Origin: JAOZMY01 sp964577975
GTDB taxonomy: Bacteria > Desulfobacterota > S145-22
Direction of reading: 5' to 3'
Length of the DNA: 46,959 bases
Assembly (NCBI GenBank): GCA_964577975.1
Contig: CAZOBB010000087.1
Span: forward strand, 1 to 46,959
The number at the start of each line of letters is the position of its first letter. Position 1 is the first letter of the stretch. Below, piece by piece: positions 40,808 through 46,959 of this stretch. Below the pieces are notes generated by a model that searched no databases, had not been told where the DNA came from, and saw only the letters and a list, made by a program, of their open reading frames with translations. Both the position numbers and the translations under genes were made by a program.

Positions 40808-41359
40808 ATGAAGAAAAAAAAGTATAGCGTAAAACGAAAAAAGTTGAACTTGCACGTGAAAAGGGAGTTGCAATTCTGGATCTTGGAAAGATTCTTGATT
40901 GTGCTTTTTATCTCCATTCTCCTTGGACTTTCCGTCCTCTATTTCTTCAGTCACAAAGAGATTGGGACCTCTTTTCACAGGGCGCATCTAACAATTCGGC
41001 ATGTCAGTGATTTATTACTTCCCGTTATTGTAGCGAGCGGGGGGTTTTGCCTCTTGCTAGGCTTTTTTTGTGCGATTTTCTTTCCTCAACGGGTGGCAGG
41101 GCCGATCTATCGAATAGAACGCGGCCTTCTCGAGATAGCGAAAGGAGATTTTACTCACGTGTTCCGCCTTCGAAAAGGGGATCGCTTTCAGACATTGGCG
41201 GATGCCGCGAACCAGGCGGTTGATCGCGTTCGTCAGGAACTCAGGGAAGTGGAGGAAGGGCTTGGGGAAGCAGAAGAAGCGATGAAGAAGGGGGATCCTC
41301 AAAGGGCTATGGAAAGGATTTCCGAGCTGCGGAGGCATTTGAGAACTCTAGGATGCTGA
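40808..41359 (+). CDS. Small membrane protein with two TM helices and a HAMP-like domain
   Basis: 183 residues. A very basic N-terminus (MKKKKYSVKRKKLNLHVKRE) is followed by TM1 (ERFLIVLFISILLGLSVLYFF, about 27-47), a short loop, and TM2 (LLLPVIVASGGFCLLLGFFCAIFF, about 69-92). Then comes AGPIYRIERGLLEIAKGDFTHVFRLRKGDRFQTLADAANQAV, a HAMP-like linker, and a coiled coil ending at residue 183. No kinase, cyclase or chemoreceptor output domain follows. Truncated sensors like this may relay conformational changes to a partner, for instance the next gene product. A GGGAGG site precedes the ATG. Confidence 0.75.
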   Translation: MKKKKYSVKRKKLNLHVKRELQFWILERFLIVLFISILLGLSVLYFFSHKEIGTSFHRAHLTIRHVSDLLLPVIVASGGFCLLLGFFCAIFFPQRVAGPIYRIERGLLEIAKGDFTHVFRLRKGDRFQTLADAANQAVDRVRQELREVEEGLGEAEEAMKKGDPQRAMERISELRRHLRTLGC

Positions 41360-41418
41360 AGATGCGTTGAAAAAGGTTTCTATTGATTTAAGGGAGAAAA
41401 TGAGCCATAAAGGAGGGG

Positions 41419-42237
41419 ATGGAGAAAGTTGCGAAGGCCTTGAAAGGGGAGCAGGCCTATTGGTTGAAATTTTGCCTGACGGGAATTGGTATCGGGGCCA
41501 TCGCGGGTTTTTTCCTTTTATATCCCATCAATGAATTCGTCTATTATTATGAGCATGGTTTGGCACACCCCCCCAGTGTGTGGGCGTTTATCGGCGGACA
41601 GTTGACCCATTCACTCAAGGGAGGAACGCCGGTCAAGACGTTTTTTTACGCCGCGGTAGGGGCGATCTTTGGACTCGCTATCGCCCTTTTCTTTGGATCG
41701 TGGCAAAAAAAGGCGCGGCATATTCAACGCCTCCACACCGCGCTAGAGGATAATCTAGGCGCCTTGATCGCTCAAGGGGAGGGGCCCAAGATAGAATTTA
41801 AATCTTCGTTTCGTTGGGACTTTCGGCAGGATAAGGTGAACCGAGGATTGGAAAATGCCGTGTTAAAAACTCTGGCGGGTTTCATGAATGGAAAGGGAGG
41901 AACGTTGCTGATCGGTGTGGATGACAGCGGGGCGGTCCTTGGGCTGGAGAAGGATTACGAAACCCTCAAGAAGAAAAACCGGGACGGCTTCGAACTGGCG
42001 ATCATGACGGCCGTTTCCGCGAAGCTGGGGCCGGAGTTTTGTCAGAACCTTCATGTCATTTTTCACTCGATTGAGGGGAAAGATGTATGCAGAATCATTG
42101 TCGAGCCCTCCCTGAAGCCGGTGTTCGTGAAACAGGAAGGGAAAACGAAATTTTTCCTTCGGACGGGGGGGAGTACCCGGGAATTGAATATCGAAGAGGC
42201 CATGGCCTATATGGAAACCCGACGAAGGGAATCATAA
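41419..42237 (+). CDS. Membrane-anchored AlbA_2 (Schlafen-type) domain protein
   Basis: 272 residues. Two hydrophobic helices (FCLTGIGIGAIAGFFLLYPI, about 18-38, and FFYAAVGAIFGLAIALFFG, about 74-93) precede a cytoplasmic AlbA_2 domain from about residue 118: GPKIEFKSSFRW, LENAVLKTLAGFMNGKGGTLLIGVDDSGAVLGLEKD, and TKFFLRTGGSTRELN. Soluble AlbA_2 proteins are often transcription regulators or helicase-associated. A membrane-tethered form next to a HAMP protein suggests signalling from the envelope. AGGAGG lies only two bases before the ATG. Confidence 0.8.
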   Translation: MEKVAKALKGEQAYWLKFCLTGIGIGAIAGFFLLYPINEFVYYYEHGLAHPPSVWAFIGGQLTHSLKGGTPVKTFFYAAVGAIFGLAIALFFGSWQKKARHIQRLHTALEDNLGALIAQGEGPKIEFKSSFRWDFRQDKVNRGLENAVLKTLAGFMNGKGGTLLIGVDDSGAVLGLEKDYETLKKKNRDGFELAIMTAVSAKLGPEFCQNLHVIFHSIEGKDVCRIIVEPSLKPVFVKQEGKTKFFLRTGGSTRELNIEEAMAYMETRRRES

Positions 42238-42256
42238 AGAGAGAGGGGAGGTAGAA

Positions 42257-42811
42257 ATGTCGAAAATCCCGCCTGGACAAAGGTACATTGATTCGTGGCC
42301 GGTGAGGACGGCAGAGGAGTTTCCGTCTCTTGCCGTGGATGAGTGGACGTTGGAAGTGAGCGGGTTGGTACAGGAGAGAAAGGTCTTTACACTTGACGAA
42401 ATTTGGGCGTTTCCACAGGTGGAGATAGAGGGGGATTTCCATTGCGTGGAGACGTGGTCTGTACCGAATAACCGCTGGAAAGGGGTTCGAGTGAAGGAAA
42501 TCTTGGATCGTGTTTCCCCTCTTAAGGAGGCGCGATTTGCCGTGTTCCATTCACCAGGAGGATATTCTTCAGAGGTGGACATGGTCTGTGCGAGAGATGA
42601 AGGCTCTTTGCTGGCATGGGAGCGCAACGGGGAGCCCATTCCTTTTGAGCATGGATATCCTCTCCGGCTTATCATTCCGGGGCGATATGCGTATAAAAGT
42701 GTCAAATGGGTGTGTAAGATTGAATTGGTTGATGAAGACATCCGCGGGTACTGGGAAGCCCGCGGCTATCACCCCGTCGCGGATGTGTGGAAGAACGAGC
42801 GGTATGGATAA
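42257..42811 (+). CDS. Sulfite-oxidase-like molybdopterin-binding protein
   Basis: 184 residues with no signal peptide. The molybdopterin-domain pattern of the sulfite oxidase/YedY family is present: WTLEVSGLV, the Mo-ligand Cys in GDFHCVETWSVPNNRWKGVRVKEIL (Cys63), GGYSSEVDM, LLAWERNGEPIPFEHGYPLRLIIPGRYAYKSVKWVCKIEL. It is about as long as the catalytic domain alone, without the dimerisation domain. The reaction is unknown. A GGGGAGG site precedes the ATG; the stop lies 1 base from the converging DMT gene. Confidence 0.85.
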   Translation: MSKIPPGQRYIDSWPVRTAEEFPSLAVDEWTLEVSGLVQERKVFTLDEIWAFPQVEIEGDFHCVETWSVPNNRWKGVRVKEILDRVSPLKEARFAVFHSPGGYSSEVDMVCARDEGSLLAWERNGEPIPFEHGYPLRLIIPGRYAYKSVKWVCKIELVDEDIRGYWEARGYHPVADVWKNERYG

Positions 42812-42812
42812 T

Positions 42813-43712
42813 TCATTCGTGAGAATTGGTGCGGGAGGTGGTCCCCAGATAGATGGCCATGATGGCCAGGGTGGCTCCTGTGAGATCGAGAAGGCCTGTT
42901 GGGCGATTGAAAAAGAGGATGTCCCATAAGAAAGAGAGAGTAGGCTGGAGTAGAAGGATCAGACCTGCCTTGGAGGTTTCGACATAGGCGATGCCTTTCG
43001 ATATCAATACCCATCCCAAGACCTGCCCCATGACGCCGTAAGCGATAAGGGCGAGAAACGTTTGCGTGTCTGGAATGACGAACGAGGCGCCAGAAGTAGC
43101 GACGTGGAGTCCGATTCCGATGGCGGTTAGGACGGAAATGATGGCAATGACGAGGAGGGGAGAGAGGTCTCTGTGTCGCTTTTGCAAACTTCGCAGACTG
43201 AGCAGATAGCCTGAGTAGGCGAGTGCCGTTACCAGTCCCAACACAACTCCAAAGTAGAAATGGGGCGCTGACGAAGCTTCCGTTCCGGGAAGGATGAGCA
43301 GCCCTAAACCCATCACCGCAAGGGAAACGGAAATTATGTAACGAGGACCCAGGCGTTCTTTGTAGAGAAACAAACCAGTGCCAGCAAGGATAAACACTTG
43401 GAAATTGGCGAGGATCGTGGCTAGTCCGGGTCCCACGTAGAAGATACTTTGATGCCAGACAATGAGATCTAGAATGAAACAGGAGGCAGACAAGATCATC
43501 AGGAAAAAGGCGTGAGAGGGAAGTCGATTCCATTTTCTGGTAAGGGCGATGATGATAAGAAGAAACAAACCTCCGATTGCCATACGATAAAAGGCGGAGA
43601 CGGCGGGTTCCACGTGAGCGATCTTGACGAATACGGCGGAGAAGCTGATCATCACCGCGCCGGCTAGGAGCTTCAAGACAGCGGATGTTTTTGTCGAGAG
43701 AGGAAAGGTCAT
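42813..43712 (-). CDS. EamA/DMT-family transporter
   Basis: 299 residues from the ATG at 43712. About ten hydrophobic helices in two five-helix halves are visible, the EamA (drug/metabolite transporter) layout, with the conserved ends LILPGTEASS and the second-half pattern ALIAYGVMGQVLGWVLISKGIAYV...AGLILLLQPTLSFLWDILFF. Substrate unknown. A longer in-frame start (43850) would add 46 hydrophilic residues unlike the family. The gene converges on the oxidoreductase gene and lies downstream of uspA on the same strand. Confidence 0.85.
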   Translation of the reverse strand: MTFPLSTKTSAVLKLLAGAVMISFSAVFVKIAHVEPAVSAFYRMAIGGLFLLIIIALTRKWNRLPSHAFFLMILSASCFILDLIVWHQSIFYVGPGLATILANFQVFILAGTGLFLYKERLGPRYIISVSLAVMGLGLLILPGTEASSAPHFYFGVVLGLVTALAYSGYLLSLRSLQKRHRDLSPLLVIAIISVLTAIGIGLHVATSGASFVIPDTQTFLALIAYGVMGQVLGWVLISKGIAYVETSKAGLILLLQPTLSFLWDILFFNRPTGLLDLTGATLAIMAIYLGTTSRTNSHE

Positions 43713-43724
43713 CACAAAATGGGA

Positions 43725-43744
43725 AAGGCACCCGGAGGTGCCTT
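43725..43744 (-). terminator. Hairpin between uspA and the DMT gene
   Basis: An 8-bp perfect stem (AAGGCACC / GGTGCCTT, 4-base loop), followed on the - strand by TCCCATTTT. It lies between the uspA stop and the DMT start, 13 bases before the DMT ATG, so it may end the uspA message or affect DMT translation. The T run is weak. Confidence 0.4.
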
Positions 43745-43779
43745 GGGTTGAAGAAGGGATTTGTGAATATTTTGTGCGC

Positions 43780-44232
43780 TCAATTTCCCGACCGAATCGT
43801 GAGCACGGCACAATGCGCACGGCGACAGACCCGCTCGGCCACGCTTCCAAAAATGGCCTTTTCTATGCCCGTTCGACCATGCGTGCCGAGAATGATGAGA
43901 TCAACCGATTTCTCCCGTGCGATTTCTAGGATGGGATGATAGGGAGCTTCCGAGGATTCTTCCGTGATTATTTCGTAATCGGTAAAGTTGCCCATCGTTG
44001 CGATGTAGCGGGATTCGATTTCGTTTTTCACATAAAGATCCCTCTCTTTTTTTATCTTTTCACGTATGTCTTCCGTGACGTAAAGATCTACGAATCCTGT
44101 CTGCGGAGGCTGTTCGACGATGTGGACGAGATAGAGGGTAGCTTGATATTTTTTCGCGAGATCCAGGGCGTAGGGGAAGGCGTCATCGCTGTTCTGGGAC
44201 AGGTCGGTGCAAAACATGATTTTTTTAAACAT
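43780..44232 (-). CDS. Universal stress protein UspA family
   Basis: 150 residues from the ATG at 44232, preceded by AAGGAGGT. The N-terminal strand MFKKIMFCTDLS and the ATP-binding motif GTHGRTGIEKAIFGSVAERV (G-2X-G-9X-G-S) show an ATP-binding type UspA. Role: survival under stress. A longer in-frame start (44301) would add 23 unrelated residues. Follows apgM on the same strand with a 166-base gap. Confidence 0.9.
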   Translation of the reverse strand: MFKKIMFCTDLSQNSDDAFPYALDLAKKYQATLYLVHIVEQPPQTGFVDLYVTEDIREKIKKERDLYVKNEIESRYIATMGNFTDYEIITEESSEAPYHPILEIAREKSVDLIILGTHGRTGIEKAIFGSVAERVCRRAHCAVLTIRSGN

Positions 44233-44398
44233 GGCATACCTCCTTTCACCAACCACCGGGTGTGAGGTGTTTTGGAAATTACTTTTCTGTCGTGCCTCCA
44301 AGTTTCGGGTTTCAGTCCCCGTGAAATCCTCATGGCTGGGGCCGCCAATTTGGCGAGGTAAATCGTCCGCGTGAATCCTTCCTTCTTCAGAGCTTTGG

Positions 44399-45598
44399 CT
44401 ATGCCCCGAATTTCTTCAGCTTCAAGGCATGGGCCAGCATGAGGGCGATCCCGTCCTTGGCGAGAAAGCGTCCCAGCCCGCCGTGGACGAAGGCGCGTTC
44501 GCTAAAATGGGTCACCTCGTCCGGACGGATGTATTTGTTGACCAGAAGGAAGGGGTTGGGATGCCAGCTATGGGACTTGAGCGCAGCCGGCGTCGAGTGG
44601 TCCGCCGTGACGACCAGGACATCGGGCTTCAGGGCGAGTAGGTCGGGAATGGCCTTGTCCACTTCCTCGATGATGGAGACCTTCTTCTCGAAGTTCCCGT
44701 CTTCCCCGTAACTGTCCGTCTTCTTCACGTGGACGAAGAAGAAATCGTAAGAGTCCCAGTGCTCCTTGAGGGTCTCGATTTCGTCCGCCACGGTCTTTCC
44801 CGTGTCCAGCAGCGTCATCCCTACCAGCTTGGCGAGACCGCGGTACATGGGGTAGGTGGCGATGGCGGCGGGGGTCAGTCCGAAGCGCTGCTCCATGCTG
44901 GGGATGTCGGGATACTTGGCGAAACCCCTCAGCAGGATGGTGTTGGCGGGGTGCTCGTCTTTGAGCACCTCTTCCGCCTTTCGGATGAAGGTATTGACGA
45001 TCTCGACGGTATGTTCCGCCTCCGGCGCCAGGGCCGAGGCGAGCTTTGGCGGAAGCCCTACCTGTTGGGGGTCGGCGTCGGCGATTCTTCCGTCCAGTCC
45101 TTCCCCGCGAAAGAGGACGACGAACCGATGTTCCAGTCCGGAATGGATGATGATTTTCACCCCGTCGATCTCCGGAATGGCTTCGGCCATCTTGGCGCAG
45201 AGCTTCTGGTTCAGCTCCGTGGGGATACGTCCCGCCCGCCGGTCGGTGATGGTGGTGGCGTCACGGGTGGCGAAGTTCCCCCGGGCCGCCACGTCCAGCG
45301 GGGTCATCTCCAGGCCCACGCCCAGGGCTTCCAGGACCCCGCGACCAATCTCGTATTGGGTGGGGTCGTAACCGAACAGTCCCAAGTGACCCGGACCGCT
45401 GCCCGCCGTGATGCCGCGGTCGATGGAGTCAGTGAGTCCGCAGACGTTTTCTTTTACCAACCGATCCAGGTTCGGGGTGTCTGCCGCTTCCAGTTCCGTC
45501 TTGCCGTCGATGGGAAGTCCTCCCACGCCGTCCATGACGAGGAGAACGATCTTGCTATCCGTCTTCGTGACAAGGGAGGTTAAAATATCTGGGTGCAT
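44399..45598 (-). CDS. apgM: Archaeal-type 2,3-bisphosphoglycerate-independent phosphoglycerate mutase
   Basis: 399 residues. Converts 3-phosphoglycerate and 2-phosphoglycerate, cofactor-independently, with two metal ions. Alkaline-phosphatase-fold motifs: LLVMDGVGGLP, the nucleophile loop TAGSGPGHLGLFGYDP, RGNFATRD, HVKKTDSYGEDGN and VVTADHSTPAALKSHSWHPNPFLL. The ATG overlaps the stop of the CoA transferase gene by one base (TAATG), so the two are coupled. GC content is visibly higher than that of the ribosomal and cytochrome genes. Confidence 0.93.
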   Translation of the reverse strand: MHPDILTSLVTKTDSKIVLLVMDGVGGLPIDGKTELEAADTPNLDRLVKENVCGLTDSIDRGITAGSGPGHLGLFGYDPTQYEIGRGVLEALGVGLEMTPLDVAARGNFATRDATTITDRRAGRIPTELNQKLCAKMAEAIPEIDGVKIIIHSGLEHRFVVLFRGEGLDGRIADADPQQVGLPPKLASALAPEAEHTVEIVNTFIRKAEEVLKDEHPANTILLRGFAKYPDIPSMEQRFGLTPAAIATYPMYRGLAKLVGMTLLDTGKTVADEIETLKEHWDSYDFFFVHVKKTDSYGEDGNFEKKVSIIEEVDKAIPDLLALKPDVLVVTADHSTPAALKSHSWHPNPFLLVNKYIRPDEVTHFSERAFVHGGLGRFLAKDGIALMLAHALKLKKFGA

Positions 45599-46785
45599 TA
45601 GATGATCCCCTTTTCTTTGAAAGCCTTTAGGTCTTCGGGGCTGTACCCGAGTTTCCCGTAGATCTCTTCGTTGTGTTCTCCGAAACGAGGCGGGAAGGTG
45701 AGAGAGAAATTGGCGGATTTAAGGTAATCTGTCTTGACGACGGGAGGCGGCAGATGCACCGTCATGCCGGAACGTGAATCGGTCGCCGTGATCATGGCAT
45801 CCTTGATCATGGGATCTTCCACGACGTCCTCCATCGTATTGACCTTGGAGATGGGGATGGTGGCCTCCGTGAATTTCTTGATGATCTCGTCGGTGGTGAA
45901 GGTCTTGGTGACCTTGACGATCTCCCGGTTGAGGTTGTCCACGTCGGCGATACGACCCGCGTTCTTCTCGTATTCCGGCTTTTTCAGGTGCGCGAATTCG
46001 GGGAAGTTGGTGAAGGTATCCCATTGACGGTCGTTGCCGACCGCGATGTAGACGTAGCCATCGCTCGTGGGATAGACGGAAACCGGCGCGAAGAACTGGT
46101 GGGTGTTGCCCCGGCGGGTGATCTTCTCGTGGAAGTCCTTGGTGAGCATGACGGGGTTGACCAGCCACGAGACGGTGCTGAGGAACATGACCATATCGAT
46201 GCGGCTGCCCTCGCCGGTGACACTCCGCTTGTAGAGGGCCTTCATGACCTGTCCGAAGGCGTGCTCGCTGGTGCCAAGGTCCGCGATGGGGACGCCGAAG
46301 ACCTGGGGATCCCCGTCCTTTTCCCCCGTGAGATCCATGATGCCGGAGCGGGCCTGCAGGACCGGATCGTAGGCGGCCTCGTTGGAGTCGGGACCGAACC
46401 CCGTGATGCCGACCCAGATGATATCGGGCTTGATCTTCTTCAAGGTCTCGTATTCGATGCCCAGTTTCGGGTAGTTGCGGGGGAGCTGGTTGCAGGCGAA
46501 GATGTCCACGTCCAGCTTTTCGATGAGCTCTCGCAGGATCTTCTGGCCTTCCGGGGTTCTCAGGTTCAGGGTGATGGCCTTCTTCCCGCAGTTGTTGGGG
46601 AGGAAATAGGTATTCATGCCTTCTTCGTTTAATACATTGGAACCGATGAAACGATTGGGATCCCCGAACTTGGGGTGTTCCAGGCGGATGATATTCATGC
46701 CTTCCTGGGCGAGGCGGTAGGTGAGGAACGGCAGCACCGTGGCTTGTTCAAGGCTCAGAACGGTAATATTGTCGAATAGGCCCAT
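45598..46785 (-). CDS. CaiB/BaiF-type (family III) CoA transferase
   Basis: 395 residues. Family III CoA transferases move CoA between carboxylic acids through an aspartyl-CoA intermediate. Seen here: LSLEQATVLPFLTYRLAQEGMNIIRLEHPKFGDP, NCGKKAITLNLRTPEGQKILRELIEKLDVDIF, and YDPVLQARSGIMDLTGEKDGDPQVFGVPIADLGT, the last holding the catalytic Asp region. Start with AAAGGGAGG upstream. The acid substrate cannot be told. Coupled to apgM downstream and preceded by a promoter and tRNA-Cys. High GC like apgM. Confidence 0.9.
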   Translation of the reverse strand: MGLFDNITVLSLEQATVLPFLTYRLAQEGMNIIRLEHPKFGDPNRFIGSNVLNEEGMNTYFLPNNCGKKAITLNLRTPEGQKILRELIEKLDVDIFACNQLPRNYPKLGIEYETLKKIKPDIIWVGITGFGPDSNEAAYDPVLQARSGIMDLTGEKDGDPQVFGVPIADLGTSEHAFGQVMKALYKRSVTGEGSRIDMVMFLSTVSWLVNPVMLTKDFHEKITRRGNTHQFFAPVSVYPTSDGYVYIAVGNDRQWDTFTNFPEFAHLKKPEYEKNAGRIADVDNLNREIVKVTKTFTTDEIIKKFTEATIPISKVNTMEDVVEDPMIKDAMITATDSRSGMTVHLPPPVVKTDYLKSANFSLTFPPRFGEHNEEIYGKLGYSPEDLKAFKEKGII

Positions 46786-46820
46786 TATTTTTTCCTCCCT
46801 TTGATAGAATAGTTGAAAAA

Positions 46821-46849
46821 CTTATAATTTCAATCCCTAATTGTGTCAA
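46821..46849 (-). promoter_or_regulatory. Sigma-70 promoter of the CoA transferase-apgM pair
   Basis: On the - strand, TTGACA (46849-46844) and TATAAG (46826-46821) are separated by 17 bases and lie 36-64 bases upstream of the CoA transferase ATG. Both hexamers are close to consensus. Confidence 0.7.
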
Positions 46850-46880
46850 GGAAAATTCCAAGGACAAGAGGTTTAAAAAA

Positions 46881-46955
46881 TGGAGGCGGCAACCGGATTC
46901 GAACCGGTGAATAACGGTTTTGCAGACCGTCGCCTTACCACTTGGCTATGCCGCC
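46881..46955 (-). tRNA. tRNA-Cys (anticodon GCA)
   Basis: Read on the - strand, GGCGGCA pairs with TGCCGCC to form the acceptor stem. The D arm is GCC AAGTGGTAA GGC, the anticodon stem-loop ACGGT-CTGCAAA-ACCGT (GCA at 46923-46921), the T arm ACCGG-TTCGAAT-CCGGT. Discriminator is U and CCA is encoded. U73 and GCA are both typical identity elements for cysteine. T-rich sequence follows the 3' end. Abundant Cys codons in the cytochrome genes need this tRNA. Confidence 0.97.
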
Positions 46956-46959
46956 TAAA

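Noticed and set aside
43713..43850. N-terminal extension of the DMT transporter by 46 residues
   Set aside because: The extension overlaps uspA, lacks similarity to the family and contains no membrane segment; the inner ATG at 43712 fits the usual length.
44233..44398. Possible small gene or remnant between apgM and uspA on the - strand
   Set aside because: A readable frame (ALKKEGFTRTIYLAKLAAPAM) exists but has no start with a ribosome-binding site and I recognise nothing in it.
1..46959. Insertion sequences, integrases, phage genes or toxin-antitoxin pairs
   Set aside because: I looked on both strands for transposase-like frames and terminal repeats and saw none; the locus does not look like a mobile island.

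Overview
The window reads as a chromosomal segment of a Gram-negative bacterium with a respiratory chain extremely rich in c-type cytochromes. The order and sequence of its ribosomal proteins, the zinc-type S4, S14, L36 and L24, the archaeal-type phosphoglycerate mutase and the many signal-peptide-bearing multiheme proteins point to the Desulfobacterota or Nitrospirota part of the tree. This placement is an inference from recognised sequence style, not from a search.

Positions 1-14744 (+ strand) hold the end of tuf and then an almost textbook S10-spc-alpha super-operon from rpsJ to rplQ, including secY, adk, infA and rpoA. map is absent between adk and infA. A hairpin terminator follows rplQ, whose product carries a long Lys/Glu tail. 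One glycoside phosphorylase-type GH13 gene (14905-16788) separates the ribosomal block from the cytochrome region.

Positions 16.9-42.8 kb form one dense accessory locus. I count 107 candidate haem c sites in ten proteins: 102 canonical CXXCH and five with non-standard spacing. Four proteins (17008-18177, 23023-24180, 24271-25392, 35966-37033) share an ordered set of motifs with the Geobacter OmcS filament cytochrome as I remember it: CHTMHNSQ, GHNV, AHH, xFH, RHP and CHRAHGSP. A fifth is an octahaem protein (36999-38357). The others are long arrays of doubled CXXCH motifs with 16, 10, 26, 16 and 5 haems. Between them lie genes that look like an envelope assembly and export kit: an outer-membrane beta-barrel with an inserted discoidin-like domain, three CsgG-fold-like proteins in a row, a two-domain parvulin-type prolyl isomerase, a thioredoxin-fold protein that has lost its cysteines, two NHL propellers and a DUF4382-like/propeller protein. 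Three transcription units are visible: a + strand unit from 17.0 to 22.0 kb behind a near-consensus promoter, a - strand unit from 25.4 to 21.9 kb, and a + strand unit from 25.75 kb onward. The last two diverge from a 359-base control region with a perfect 12-bp inverted repeat. The simplest reading is a locus that makes, secretes and wires extracellular cytochrome filaments.

Positions 40.8-42.8 kb hold a membrane HAMP protein, a membrane-anchored AlbA_2 protein and a small molybdopterin-type oxidoreductase. From 42.8 kb to the end all genes are on the - strand: a DMT-family exporter, a universal stress protein, and a coupled pair (CoA transferase, then archaeal-type phosphoglycerate mutase) whose GC content is visibly higher than the rest. 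The window closes with a tRNA-Cys(GCA) gene.
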